A stretch of 48,013 nt of DNA. Origin: Methylobacterium frigidaeris. Its GTDB lineage: Bacteria; Pseudomonadota; Alphaproteobacteria; Rhizobiales; Beijerinckiaceae. Each line of letters opens with the position of its first letter. Positions within the stretch are counted from its first letter, which is position 1. Shown piece after piece: positions 22,673 through 31,695 of the stretch. Below the pieces are notes generated by a model. It ran no database searches. It saw only the letters and a list, made by a program, of their open reading frames with translations, and was not told the origin of the DNA. The position numbers and the translations under genes were made by a program. The stretch lies in contig NZ_BPQJ01000048.1 in NCBI RefSeq assembly GCF_022179185.1, positions 1-48,013 of the forward strand. Direction: 5' to 3'.

Positions 22673-23272
22673 TCAAGCGACGGACGGACGCTGGGAGACC
22701 GCAGCGAGGGCGGGGGCGTGCCGCAAGTCGGGCGGGGTCTTGAAGTCCCGCGCCGCGCCGCGGGACGCGGCGACGCCACGCGGAAATCCGCTGCGGTCCC
22801 GGTAGGATTTCCTCCGGCCCGCGCTGCGGCTGTGCCGCATCGTGGTGGCCTGGGCGTCGATCAGGTCGACCGCCGTGATGCCGAGCAGCAACGCCAGAGC
22901 GATGACGACGTTGTCGCGCTTCGGGTTGTCCGGTCGAAGCGCCGTCATGACGGTCGCGATGTCGAGGCCGTCGCCGGCGACCCGGCTCCAGAGCCCGAGC
23001 TTCTTGTCGACCGACAGCGAGAGGATGCCGCTGCCGATCTCCCGGGCGCCGTAGACGCGCACCAGGGCCTCCTTGCCCTCCATGCCGAGCGCGCGCGTGA
23101 TGCGCCCGGGCGCCAGGAGTTCGGTGAGGCCGAGGCCGAGGCTGAACCAGCCGAGCCCTCGGGCCAGGCTGTCCGGGACGCCGCGCGAGCTCGGTCCGGA
23201 GTGAAGGACCTTCGGATCGCCCTCGGACCGCGCGATGTTCGAGAGGCCCGTGATGCTGGAGAGTTTCGTCAT
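22673..23272 (-). CDS. Multi-pass membrane protein linked to an alcohol dehydrogenase
   Basis: The 199-residue protein starts at ATG 23272 with GAGAGAAAGA upstream. Hydrophobic segments lie near residues 37-57 (LGWFSLGLGLTELLAP), 76-90 and 120-140 (NVVIALALLLGITAVDLIDA), with conserved-looking GAREIGSGIL between them. The C-terminal 55 residues are basic and probably cytoplasmic. It starts 18 bases after the alcohol dehydrogenase gene on the same strand, so they form an operon. Similar short membrane segments precede SRPBCC domains in related genomes, and the paralogous locus at 33847-35773 pairs a membrane-anchored SRPBCC protein with the same kind of dehydrogenase. Function unknown. Confidence 0.8.
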   Translation of the reverse strand: MTKLSSITGLSNIARSEGDPKVLHSGPSSRGVPDSLARGLGWFSLGLGLTELLAPGRITRALGMEGKEALVRVYGAREIGSGILSLSVDKKLGLWSRVAGDGLDIATVMTALRPDNPKRDNVVIALALLLGITAVDLIDAQATTMRHSRSAGRRKSYRDRSGFPRGVAASRGAARDFKTPPDLRHAPALAAVSQRPSVA

Positions 23273-23290
23273 GATCTTTCTCTCGACATA

Positions 23291-24466
23291 TCAGGGTTTG
23301 AGGACGACCTTGATGCAACTGTCCTGCTTGTCCCGGAAGGTCCGGTACATCTCCGGCCCTCGGTCGAGCGGGACCTCGTGCGTGATGACGAAGGAGGGAT
23401 CGATCTGCTCCTCCTCGATCCGGCGGAGGAGATCGGCGGTCCACCGTTGGACGTGGGTTTGCCCCATGCGGAAGGTCAGGCCCTTGTTCATCGCCGCTCC
23501 CATCGGGATCTTGTCGGCCAGGCCGCCATAGACGCCCGGAATCGAGATCAGGCCCCCGGGCCGGCACACATAGATCATCTCACGCAGCACATGCGGCCGG
23601 TCACTCTCGGCCAGGAAGATCTGCTTGGCCCGGTCGTAGACCGTGTCCGGCATGGCGGGGGTGACATGGCTTTCCATGCCGATGCAGTCGATGCATTTCT
23701 GGGGACCTTCGCCGCCGGTCAGCTCGTTCAGCCGCTCGACGACGTTCTCCTCGTCGAAGTTGATGGTGATGGCGCCGCCCGCCTCGGCCATCTCCAGCCG
23801 CTCGGGCAGGTGATCGATGGCGATGACCTGCTCGGCGCCGAGGAGGACGGCCGAGCGGATCGTCATCTGGCCGACCGGCCCGCATCCCCAGATCGCCACG
23901 GTGTCGGTCGGCTGGATGTCGGCCTGGACGGCCGCCTGCCAGCCGGTGGGGAAGATGTCCGAGAGGAAGAGCAGCTTCTCGTCGGGAATGCCCTCGGGCA
24001 CCTTCTGGACGGTCGAATCGGCGAACGGCACGCGCAGGTACTCGGCCTGGCCGCCCGGATAACCCCCGGTGAGATGCGTGTAGCCGAACAGGCCGGCGGT
24101 GGTGTGGCCGAAGACCTTGTCGGCGAGGTGCTTCTTGCGGTTGCTTCTCTGGCAGACGGAGAAGTAGCCGCGCTTGCACTGGTCGCACTCGCCGCAGACG
24201 ATGGTGAAGGGCACCACGACCCGGTCGCCCTTCTTCAGCTTGCCATTGAGCCCGCGCCCGGTCTCGACGACCTCGCCCATGGTCTCGTGACCCATGACGT
24301 CGCCGGGCAGCATGGCGGGAATGAAGTTGTGGAACAGGTGCAGGTCCGAGCCGCAGATCGCGCAGCTCGTGACCTTGATGATGACGTCGCGCCCGTCCTC
24401 GATGTCCGGATCGGTGACGGTGTCGCAGCGGATGTCTTCCTTCCCATGCCAAACCAGGGCTCGCAT
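23291..24466 (-). CDS. Zinc-dependent alcohol dehydrogenase (formaldehyde dehydrogenase-like)
   Basis: The 391-residue enzyme is of the medium-chain dehydrogenase family. ATG 24466 follows GAGAAGAAGG, and the sequence starts MRALVWHGKEDIR. The catalytic zinc ligands lie in CAICGSDLH and GHETMGEV. The four structural-zinc Cys are in CGECDQCKRGYFSVC. The nucleotide-binding motif is WGCGPVGQMT, followed by AIDHLPERLEMA. The insert and overall layout match the glutathione-independent formaldehyde dehydrogenase-like branch. The actual substrate is not determined by sequence. It is first in an operon with the membrane protein downstream, and an EcfG-like promoter lies 107 bases upstream. A paralogue is at 34604-35773. 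Confidence 0.9.
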   Translation of the reverse strand: MRALVWHGKEDIRCDTVTDPDIEDGRDVIIKVTSCAICGSDLHLFHNFIPAMLPGDVMGHETMGEVVETGRGLNGKLKKGDRVVVPFTIVCGECDQCKRGYFSVCQRSNRKKHLADKVFGHTTAGLFGYTHLTGGYPGGQAEYLRVPFADSTVQKVPEGIPDEKLLFLSDIFPTGWQAAVQADIQPTDTVAIWGCGPVGQMTIRSAVLLGAEQVIAIDHLPERLEMAEAGGAITINFDEENVVERLNELTGGEGPQKCIDCIGMESHVTPAMPDTVYDRAKQIFLAESDRPHVLREMIYVCRPGGLISIPGVYGGLADKIPMGAAMNKGLTFRMGQTHVQRWTADLLRRIEEEQIDPSFVITHEVPLDRGPEMYRTFRDKQDSCIKVVLKP

Positions 24467-24783
24467 CGCCTTCTTCTCCCGTCGGTCGAGATGCGAGAGC
24501 CGGGCTCGAAGCCGTACAGCCCTGTCGGCCTCAAGCTCTCGCGGGGATGATGGTCGGGACTGCGATGTGGCGAACCGGGACGACAAAGGCCGCGTTCCCG
24601 CGGATGAATCCGTAGGAGACCTCCGGTGCGAGCCGGTGTCCCGGATCGGGAGAGGGCGTCCTGCGCGCCTGGGACGGATCCCGTGTCACACCTAAGGACA
24701 GACCCTGTCGCCCGGCGGGATGAGCGGTGTCACGGTCGCGGGCCCGAGGGCGGCCCGGCCGCCCGCCGATCCGGAGACATGCC
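24467..24783. other. Divergent intergenic region
   Basis: Upstream region of the dehydrogenase (minus) and the small 24784 gene (plus). It contains the GGAAC-type promoter at 24573-24598. No coding sequence is supported. Confidence 0.45.
24573..24598 (-). promoter_or_regulatory. EcfG-like (general stress) promoter for the dehydrogenase operon
   Basis: On the minus strand GGAAC is followed after 18 bases by GTTCG (equivalently N17 then gGTT). The consensus of the alphaproteobacterial general stress sigma factor EcfG is GGAAC-N16/17-cGTT. It faces the gene starting at 24466. Confidence 0.45.
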
Positions 24784-24993
24784 GTGACCGATCTTCTAGC
24801 GGACGCCGACCGGGACGCCTGCGCGCGCGACGCCACCGCGACGCTCGAGGCGGCGCTCGACCGGCTGTCCCCTGAGATGAGGAGCGCCTTCTGGGCCGCC
24901 GTCGACAGGCTCTATCGATCGGAGGCTCATGCCGATGGGCAGCCCGCCGGGGCGGCACCAGGGCCGAGCCTGGACGTCCGGCTGCCGGCGTAG
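24784..24993 (+). CDS. Small hypothetical protein
   Basis: A 69-residue reading from GTG 24784 with GGAG ten bases upstream: VTDLLADADRDACARDATAT, then LEAALDRLSPEMRSAFWAAV. It is mostly helical and acidic, with helix-forming Ala and Leu and a Pro/Gly tail. No family is recognised. It lies about 110 bases before the channel-like gene. Confidence 0.45.
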   Translation: MTDLLADADRDACARDATATLEAALDRLSPEMRSAFWAAVDRLYRSEAHADGQPAGAAPGPSLDVRLPA

Positions 24994-25026
24994 GCCCACT
25001 CGGTACCGTCCTACGTATCGATCGCA

Positions 25027-25052
25027 GGAACGGGCTCAGCAGCGGCCGGTTC
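25027..25052 (+). promoter_or_regulatory. EcfG-like promoter for the channel-like gene
   Basis: GGAAC at 25027 is followed after 17 bases by GTTC (N16 then gGTT). The -10 element lies 53 bases before ATG 25102. The spacing to the start codon is almost the same as for the motif at 27965. Confidence 0.55.
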
Positions 25053-25101
25053 GCGACGGGAGTGGCGCCTGCGGCGCACGGAGCCTCGCGGCAGGCTGAT
25101 C

Positions 25102-26199
25102 ATGGTGTCTTTCCTCGAACGCGCGTCGGGGGCCCTCGTGATGGGGATCGTCCTCCTCGACGTCTTTCTCACCGTCCTCTACGCCCGCATCGGCACCGGC
25201 TTGATCGCCGAGCGTGCCGCGCATCTCACCTGGATCGCCTTTCGCCGGGCCGCCGGGGCGGCCGACGCGCGACGTGGGGTGGTGCTGTCCTTCTGCGGCC
25301 CGATGATCCTCCTTCTCTACGTCCTGCTCTGGGCCGGCGGCCTGACGCTCGGCGCCGGGCTCATCATCCATCCCGGTCTCGGGACCGGGGTGCAGGCGGG
25401 CAGCGGCCCGACGCCCACCGACTTCCTCACCGCGCTCTATGCCGGGGGCAGCAGCATGGCGATCGTCGGTGCCAGCGACTTCCGGCCCACGACCGATGCC
25501 TACCGCGCCGTCTACCTGGCTAACTCATTGGTCGGCATGTCGGTGACCTCACTCGTCCTGACCTACGTCATGCAGGTCTACGGCGCCCTGCGACAGCGCA
25601 ATGCGCTCGGGCTGCAGTTCCACCTGCTCTCGGGGGAGACCTCGGACGCCGGTGAGCTGCTGGCACGCCTCGGACCTCGCGGCCAGTTCAGCGCCGGCTA
25701 CAGTCACCTCGTCTCGCTCGGCGAGGCCATGGTGGCGATGAAGGAGGCCCATCACTTCTACCCGGTGCTGTTCTACTTCCGGTTCCGGCAGCCTTACTAC
25801 TCGGTCTCGGCACAAGCCCACCTCGCGCTCGACACGGCGTCGCTGATCCGCAGCACGCTCGCCGGTGAGGACACGGCCTGGCTGAAGGAGGCCGCCGCGG
25901 TCGAGGAACTCTGGCGCGTGGCCCAGATGCTGGTCGTCACGCTCGAAACGGCGTTCCTGACGGGCGATCCGCCGGTCGCGACGACCGTCGATCCTCGCGA
26001 GCGGCAGCGTTGGCGCGCCCATCGGGAGCGGGCCGCATCGCGGCTCGCCGAAGCCGGCATCACGGTCGCGCGCGAGGAGACGGCCGCGCAGGCCTATCTC
26101 GACCTGCGTGCGCAATGGTGGCCGCACATCGCGCGGCTGGCTCCCGCGATGGCCTACCGGAGCGAGGACATCGAGGCGCATGGACCGGAGAAATCCTAA
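25102..26199 (+). CDS. Two-TM ion-channel-like membrane protein
   Basis: The 365-residue protein has an N-terminal membrane segment (about 9-27), a second one (about 56-80, MILLLYVLLWAGGLTLGAGL), and a re-entrant loop DFLTALYAGGSSMAIVGASD (about 106-125). A third span follows (about 137-160, LANSLVGMSVTSLVLTYVMQVYG). The layout is that of Ion_trans_2/K+ channel subunits, but the filter position TxGxGD reads IVGASD, so K+ selectivity is doubtful. The C-terminal 200 residues are a soluble helical domain without recognised motifs. ATG 25102 follows GCGGCAGGCTGATC, so the ribosome site is weak. It is followed 66 bases later by a Crp-type gene and preceded by an EcfG-like promoter. Confidence 0.8.
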   Translation: MVSFLERASGALVMGIVLLDVFLTVLYARIGTGLIAERAAHLTWIAFRRAAGAADARRGVVLSFCGPMILLLYVLLWAGGLTLGAGLIIHPGLGTGVQAGSGPTPTDFLTALYAGGSSMAIVGASDFRPTTDAYRAVYLANSLVGMSVTSLVLTYVMQVYGALRQRNALGLQFHLLSGETSDAGELLARLGPRGQFSAGYSHLVSLGEAMVAMKEAHHFYPVLFYFRFRQPYYSVSAQAHLALDTASLIRSTLAGEDTAWLKEAAAVEELWRVAQMLVVTLETAFLTGDPPVATTVDPRERQRWRAHRERAASRLAEAGITVAREETAAQAYLDLRAQWWPHIARLAPAMAYRSEDIEAHGPEKS

Positions 26200-26265
26200 G
26201 GAACAGGCCGGATGTGTTCGCCCCGCGGCGATGTGTGAATAAGGTCCTATAATGGAGGAAGCTCG

Positions 26266-27060
26266 ATGGGGACACTCGCCACGACCGCCGTGATGGATCC
26301 CGCCATCTCTGGATTCGCCCGCGGACCACGACAAGCGGCTCCGGCGCCCGGACGGGACCGCTCGGCCTGTGCGCTGGCGCGCAAGCTCGATGGCTTCGCC
26401 CCGCTTGACGAGCAGGACCGAGCGGCGCTCGCCGACCTGATCGGCTATGTCCGGCCGGTCGAGCGGCACACCGTCCTCGTGGAGCAGGACAGCGTGGCCG
26501 ATCACGCGATCATCGTCTTTGCCGGGTTCGCGAGCCGAGACAAGCGCCGCGCGTCCGGCCGTCGCCAGATCGTGGCCTATCTCATCCCCGGCGACCTGTG
26601 CGACCGCGGTGTCCTCCACGACTACTCGCTCGACCACACGATCGAGGCCCTCATGCACTGCCTAGTCGCCAAGGTCCCGCGCACGGCTTACCTCGACCTG
26701 CTCGGCCGGCATCCCCGCATCGCGCTCGCGCTGCAGCGCGCGAGGCTCGCGGAGGAGGCGACGGCGCACGAGTGGCTGGCCAATGTCGGCATGCGCTCGG
26801 GTACCGAGCGCATGGCGCATCTCCTGTGCGAGTTGATGGAGCGTCTGGGCACCGTCGGCCAGGTCACGGACGGTCAGTATGACCTGCCGCTCACGCAGAC
26901 CGATCTGGCCGATACACTCGGCCTGTCCAGCGTGCATGTGAACCGCGTGCTGCAAGCCCTGCGGCGCGACAAGCTGATCTCCTTGGGTGGGCACCGCCTG
27001 CGGATCCTCGCACCGCGGCGGTTGCGCGAGTTCGCGGAGTTCGAGGCCGGGTACCTCTGA
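26266..27060 (+). CDS. Crp/Fnr-family transcriptional regulator
   Basis: The 264-residue protein starts at ATG 26266, with GGAGGAAG five bases upstream. A cyclic-nucleotide-binding-like beta barrel spans about 45-150 (VERHTVLVEQDSVADHAIIV, VAYLIPGDLCDRGVL). A dimer helix follows, and the C-terminal winged helix has LTQTDLADTLGLSSVHVNRV (about 209-228). No Fnr-type N-terminal Cys cluster is seen, so redox sensing by Fe-S is unlikely. It lies in the same direction as, and just downstream of, the channel-like gene, possibly one transcription unit. Confidence 0.92.
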   Translation: MGTLATTAVMDPAISGFARGPRQAAPAPGRDRSACALARKLDGFAPLDEQDRAALADLIGYVRPVERHTVLVEQDSVADHAIIVFAGFASRDKRRASGRRQIVAYLIPGDLCDRGVLHDYSLDHTIEALMHCLVAKVPRTAYLDLLGRHPRIALALQRARLAEEATAHEWLANVGMRSGTERMAHLLCELMERLGTVGQVTDGQYDLPLTQTDLADTLGLSSVHVNRVLQALRRDKLISLGGHRLRILAPRRLREFAEFEAGYL

Positions 27061-28040
27061 GAAGGCCGGCGACTGCAGCTTCGCTGAGCGTCCAGGCTTG
27101 GCATCCTCTACCCCGGCCGAACAGGTAGGTGGGACCGTTCCGGACAGGAGGCTCCTGCTCACCCTGCGCGGATGGCGGTGGACCGGCATCGGCCGGTGAC
27201 GGCCCGACACGCCCTCCCCATCGTGGATGACATCGACATTCCCGTCGCGATCCCGGTGCCGCTCGACCGCGGCGAATGGTCGGTACCCTGCCTGCGGCTA
27301 GGGCGCCGTTCCATCCACGGCCGCCACCCCCGCCATCCGGCCGAGATGCCGGCAGCGACCTCACCCACCGCGCGGCGCATCGAGGTGCGGCAGTTCTCCT
27401 ATCTCGACCCGGCTCCTTCGATTTGTTTGCCTCGATCTTGCTTCCCTCGACCTGGCTTGTCGGCGCCGGACCACCGCTGAGGCGTCCGCCGACCTCCACA
27501 TGCCGACGAGCCGTGCGATCGTGCCTCGCCTGATCGCGCGCCTGCCGACGCCCGACGCGCCGGTTCCTTGTCCAGCAAACCGGAACCTGATGCGGGCGCC
27601 GCATTCGCCGTGGCAGCCCGGGCACCCGTCGCACGGGGGCCCGCATCGACCACCGGATGGTCCCGAGCCGAAATCGACGCTGCCGCCGACCAGCATCCAC
27701 GTGAGGTGGTGCGCGGTTGGGCTCCACGGCGAAAAGCGGATCGTCGGCTCAGCCCTCAGCCCGGCCTCTCGTCGATGTCTTCCCGATGCTCTGAGCGGAG
27801 ATCGGCCGCCCCGTCGCTCGCGAGGGGCCGATGATGTCGAGCGGCCATCTCCGCGGACGCATCGGACCGAGTCGGGACACTCCGTGCCGGTGTCGGGCGC
27901 ACCCACGAGGCAAACCTCGTCGTACCTAAGCTTCTCCCGGACATTTCCTGAGGAATCCTCCTTAGGAACGGCGGTTGCCGGTCATGGTTCGGATCTACGC
28001 CGCATGGGCTCAGGTATTGCCGCATGGGCATGAGGTATTC
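27061..28040. other. 0.98-kb region without a supported gene
   Basis: Several frames are open on both strands because of high GC, but all translate to Arg/Pro/Ser-rich sequence without motifs. An EcfG-like promoter is at 27965-27990, and a GAGGAATCCTC palindrome lies just upstream of it (27950-27960). Confidence 0.45.
27965..27990 (+). promoter_or_regulatory. EcfG-like promoter for the peptidoglycan-binding-like gene
   Basis: GGAAC at 27965 is followed after 17 bases by GTTC at 27987 (N16 then gGTT), 54 bases before ATG 28041. The same motif, spacer and start distance occur at 25027. Confidence 0.55.
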
Positions 28041-28983
28041 ATGGCGTTGAGAGAAGCCTTTCTCGCGGGCACTGTGCTTGCCGCGCTGGCGGGTGGGTAC
28101 GCGCAAGCTCAGCAATCGGCGGCCAGCAACCAGCGCACGTCACACAACCAATCGGAAGGACAGGCCACGCAGATCTTCGTGAGCTCGGCCGGGGTGCGGC
28201 AGATCCAGCAGGCCCTGACCCAGAAGGGCTACAGTACGGGCAACGTGGACGGACGTTGGAACGGGCAGACCGCGGCGGCGGCGCGCAGCTTCCAGCAGGC
28301 GCAGACCATGGAGCCGACCGGCACGCTCACCATCCCGCTCGTCTACGGCCTCGGTCTCGACCAGGACATCATCCTGGGCAATACGGGCGCGCAGGGCGGC
28401 CAATCCGGCGACCAGAGGACCAAGCAGGCCGACAATCAGCGCGTCGTCGTCGAGCGCGCGAACAGCCGCGGCATCCCGCTTCACGTCAGCCCGGCCGCAA
28501 CCGAGCCAGGCGGCCGGCACGGGAGGCGATCGGCAGGTCGACAACCAGCGCATCGCCGTGGAGCGCGCCGACAGCCCCGGAGAGCCGCTCTGGATGAATT
28601 CCGACGGCGTGCGCCAGATCCAGCAGGTGCTGAACCAGCGCGGCTATGCGGCCGGTCATCTCGACGGCAACTGGAACACCGACACGGCGCTCGCCGCGAC
28701 CCACTTCCAGCAGGCGCAGGAACTCGAGCCGACCGGCACGCTGACCACGAATCTGCTCGCCTCGATCGGCATGCCGCGCTGGCAGAGGGGCGAGTTCATG
28801 GCCGGCATGACGGCCAACGCGAACGCGGCGGGCAACCCCAATCCGCAGACGACCGGCACCGTCTCGTCGACACGCGGTTCGGGCCCGTCCGCCCAGGGCG
28901 CCACGAGCGGCGGCGCCACGAGCGCCAGCCCTCCCGCCGGACAGGGCAGCGGCGAAGGACAGGGCGCGTCGGGCACGCGATAG
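28041..28983 (+). pseudogene. Secreted protein with two peptidoglycan-binding-like repeats, frameshifted
   Basis: ATG 28041 (GAGG six bases upstream) opens a protein with a signal peptide (MALREAFLAGTVLAALAGGY, cleavage near AQAQ). A first PG_binding_1-like repeat follows: GVRQIQQALTQKGYSTGNVD, then TGTLT. The linker reads DNQRVVVERANSRGIPL. Near 28495-28505 the coding sense moves to the +1 frame and continues DNQRIAVERADSPGEPLW. A second repeat (GVRQIQQVLNQRGYAAGHLD) and a Gly/Ser/Ala-rich tail lead to the stop at 28981-28983. The whole length is 943 bases, one more than a multiple of three, so a single-base insertion would explain it. The intact product would be about 313 residues. It could be a real mutation, a sequencing error, or expression as a shorter N-terminal piece. 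Confidence 0.75.
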
Positions 28984-29149
28984 CCTGGCCTGACCGGTGC
29001 GGCAGGTTCGCGTCCTGCCGCAGCCTTGGCCTGCCCGGCCCTCGTGCCGGGCAGGCGCTGCTCAGGGTCCGTGAGGCCGTGGCGTCTGCGTCCCGATATC
29101 CCCGTCCGATTTGCCCTGCATCGCCATCCTGGCGGAAGGAGAGAACCCT

Positions 29150-29722
29150 ATGGCTCACGGATCACTGAACGGCGTGCGAGTCGCGATCCTCGTCACGGAC
29201 GGATTCGAGCAAGTCGAGCTGACCGAGCCGCGCAAGGCCCTCGACGAAGCCGGGGCCGAGACGCGTCTCGTCTCGCCGAAACCCGACCGGGTCAAAGGGT
29301 GGAACTTCACCGATTGGGGCGACGCGCTGCCCGTCGACGTTCCGCTCGCTCAGGCGAGGCCCGACGACTTCGACGCCATCCTGCTGCCTGGCGGGGTCAT
29401 CAACCCGGACACGCTCCGGATGGACGAGAATGCCATCGCGTTCGCGCAATCCTTCCTCGATGCCGGCAAGCCCGTGGCGACGATCTGCCATGGTCCGTGG
29501 ACGCTGATCGAGACCGGCAAGCTGAAGGGAAGGCGGATGGCGTCGTGGCCGTCTCTGCAGACGGATCTCGAGGCCCAGGGCGTCGAGTGGCTGGACCAGG
29601 AGGTCGTCGTGGACGGCAACCTGGTGTCGAGCCGGATGCCGGACGACATCCCGGCCTTCAACCGCGAGATGGTCGCGCTGTTCGGCCGGTCCAGGGCACA
29701 GGCGGCACGGCCTGCCCCGTGA
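29150..29722 (+). CDS. DJ-1/PfpI-family protein (YhbO-like)
   Basis: The 190-residue protein from ATG 29150 has GGAAGGAGAG upstream. The fold is shown by RVAILVTDGFEQVELTEPRK at the N-terminus, ILLPGGVINPD, and the nucleophile elbow ATICHGPW with Cys at about residue 113. Family members act as class I glutamine-amidotransferase-like stress proteins, proposed proteases or deglycases for glyoxal-modified targets. Length is normal. It converges on the PAS-LuxR gene with 17 bases between stop codons. Confidence 0.9.
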   Translation: MAHGSLNGVRVAILVTDGFEQVELTEPRKALDEAGAETRLVSPKPDRVKGWNFTDWGDALPVDVPLAQARPDDFDAILLPGGVINPDTLRMDENAIAFAQSFLDAGKPVATICHGPWTLIETGKLKGRRMASWPSLQTDLEAQGVEWLDQEVVVDGNLVSSRMPDDIPAFNREMVALFGRSRAQAARPAP

Positions 29723-29739
29723 GCTGAGCCGACGCGGAT

Positions 29740-31695
29740 TCATGCCCGGCGGTCGCCGGCCACCTCGGGGGCCATGGCAGCCCGGGTGTCGAGGAGATCC
29801 TGGGCTGCGCGGCCTGAAGCATCGGGCGGATCGGCGGGGCGCACGCCGGCCGCGGTCGCGATCAGAACCGCCTCGGGCAGGGTGCGGGCACCGAGCGCTT
29901 CCATGACCTTCGCGCGGTGGATCTCCACCGTTCGCGGGCTGAGGCCCAGGGTGCGGGCGATGGTCTTGTTCGTGCCGCCCGCGAGCAGGCCCTCCAGCAC
30001 GGCCCGCTCGCGTGCCGAGAGCGCCGCGATCCGATGACGCGACGCGTCGCTCTCGCGGTTCCGGTCCGCGACGTCCCGGATCTCGGCCAGCGCAGAGCTG
30101 ACCGCGAACAGCAGCCCATCCGGCGCCCAGGGGTCTTCGAGGAAATCGACCGCGCCCGCCTTCATCGCGCGGACCCCGAAGCCGGTGTCGCCTCCGCTCG
30201 CGCCGATCGCCACCACGGGCAGGTGGGCACGGTCCGTCTTCAGCGCGCTCGCCACCCCGAAGCCGCCGGCCTCCTCGAGGTCGAGCACGACGCAGCCCGG
30301 CATCAGGGAGCCGGCGATCTTGAGGAACGCCTGGCCGCTCGCGAAGGCCTGCACCTCGTAACCGGCGGCCTGTAGAGCCCCCGCGATGCGATGCCGGGCA
30401 TCATCCCCGGCTGCGACAACGTAGACGCGCAGGCCGGTATCGGTAGTGACGTCCTGCGCGATCCCGCCCACGAAGCGGATGCGCCCGTTGCGCCCGGGGA
30501 TCGGGAAGAAGGTGTCGCGGATCCGTCGCACCCCCTGGTCCGAGGCGCGCAGGATCCGGTATCCGAGCACCAGCGTCTCGCCGCCGCCCACCCGCTCCAG
30601 CGCCTGTGCCGCACCGTCGCGGTCCTCCGGGTGAACGCTGGCGAGCCAGCCCACGAGGTCCGGCATGTCCCGGGCGGGCATGCCCCAGACCTGCGCGAAG
30701 GAGGAGCTGAGATAATCGAGCTGCCCGCTCTCCAGGTCCGCGAGCCAGAGCACATTGGCCGAATGCTCGGCGAAGCGCCGGAAGCGCTCCTCGCTCTCGC
30801 GCAGGGCCGCTTCCGTGCGCTTCTCCCGATCGACGTCCTGCATGACGACGATGGCGAGCTGGATACCGCCGTCGCGCTCCCACACCGGAATGGCACTGAC
30901 CCGCATCCAGCTCTCGTCGCCCTCCCGGGATCGGTGCAGGAAGTTCATGCCCTGCACGACCTCACCCCGCATCGCCCGCGCGAAGGGATAATCGGACGGG
31001 CTCACGACCCGGCCCTCCGCGTCGAAGCCGGTCCATTGCGGCTGCACGTCCGGATCGACCGCCGGCGCCATGCCGTGGGGAAGAAATCGCCGGCAGAGCG
31101 GGTTGGTGAGCAGGGCTCGCCCATCGGCTCCGAAGAGCCCGGCCGCGAAAGGCAGATGCTCGATCAACGTACCGAAGCGCGCCTGTTGCGCCTCGATCTC
31201 CCGCAAGGCGGATCGGAGTTGCTCCTCCGTGCGGACCCGTGCCGTCGTTTCGTGCACATGACAGAGCACACCCCGCACATCCCCTTGTTCGTCCCGAACC
31301 GGCGAGTAGGCAAATGTCCAGCTTGTGTCCTCCCGCGATCCGTCACGATTGACCGTCACGGCATAGTCTTCCAGGTAGCTGGCCTCACCCTGGAGCGCGC
31401 GGTCCGTCACCGGTCCGATCTGGTCCCAGGACTCGTGCCAGACCTGGGGGAAGGGGCGTCCGAGCGCCTCGGGCTTGCTGCCGAGGATGGGCCGATAGGC
31501 ATCGTTGTAGAAGCTGATGAGGTCGGGCCCCCAGGCGAGGTAGGTTGGAAAGGCCGAGTTGAGCATTCCGCTCAACGTGTACTTCAGCGCGTGCGGCCAC
31601 GTGTCGAAGGGGCCGAGAGGCGAGGATCGCCAGTCGTACTCTCGAATGCGGATGGCACTCTGACCGCCACCGGCGAGGAAATGTCCATGGTCCAC
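29740..31695 (-). CDS. PAS-PAS-PAS-receiver-LuxR transcriptional regulator
   Basis: Start GTG 31695 is chosen because a perfect AAGGAGG lies just upstream; the frame is open to 31746. Of 651 residues, the first ~140 form a PAS region typical of this family (DWRSSPLGPFDTWP, FYNDAYRPILGSKPEALG). Two more PAS domains follow (about 170-290 and 305-425). A receiver-like domain has CVVLDLEEAGGFG, with an acceptor Asp. A C-terminal LuxR helix-turn-helix reads LSARERAVLEGLLAGGTNKT and LSPRTVEIHRAKVMEALGA. There is no kinase domain, so sensor and DNA-binding output sit on one chain without a phosphotransfer core. The ligand is unknown. The first PAS resembles that of the kinase at 42228-43697. Confidence 0.9.
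   Translation of the reverse strand: MDHGHFLAGGGQSAIRIREYDWRSSPLGPFDTWPHALKYTLSGMLNSAFPTYLAWGPDLISFYNDAYRPILGSKPEALGRPFPQVWHESWDQIGPVTDRALQGEASYLEDYAVTVNRDGSREDTSWTFAYSPVRDEQGDVRGVLCHVHETTARVRTEEQLRSALREIEAQQARFGTLIEHLPFAAGLFGADGRALLTNPLCRRFLPHGMAPAVDPDVQPQWTGFDAEGRVVSPSDYPFARAMRGEVVQGMNFLHRSREGDESWMRVSAIPVWERDGGIQLAIVVMQDVDREKRTEAALRESEERFRRFAEHSANVLWLADLESGQLDYLSSSFAQVWGMPARDMPDLVGWLASVHPEDRDGAAQALERVGGGETLVLGYRILRASDQGVRRIRDTFFPIPGRNGRIRFVGGIAQDVTTDTGLRVYVVAAGDDARHRIAGALQAAGYEVQAFASGQAFLKIAGSLMPGCVVLDLEEAGGFGVASALKTDRAHLPVVAIGASGGDTGFGVRAMKAGAVDFLEDPWAPDGLLFAVSSALAEIRDVADRNRESDASRHRIAALSARERAVLEGLLAGGTNKTIARTLGLSPRTVEIHRAKVMEALGARTLPEAVLIATAAGVRPADPPDASGRAAQDLLDTRAAMAPEVAGDRRA

Noticed and set aside
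26201..26220. EcfG-type promoter before the Crp gene at 26266
   Set aside because: GGAAC is followed by GTTC after only 11 bases, too short a spacer.
27061..28033. Several overlapping open frames of 100-280 codons on both strands
   Set aside because: Arg/Pro/Ser-rich translations, no ribosome sites and no motifs; typical high-GC artefacts.
27975..29168. A single 397-codon gene for the peptidoglycan-binding-like protein
   Set aside because: After about 28500 this frame becomes Arg/His-rich nonsense while the second repeat continues in the next frame; a frameshift explains it better.
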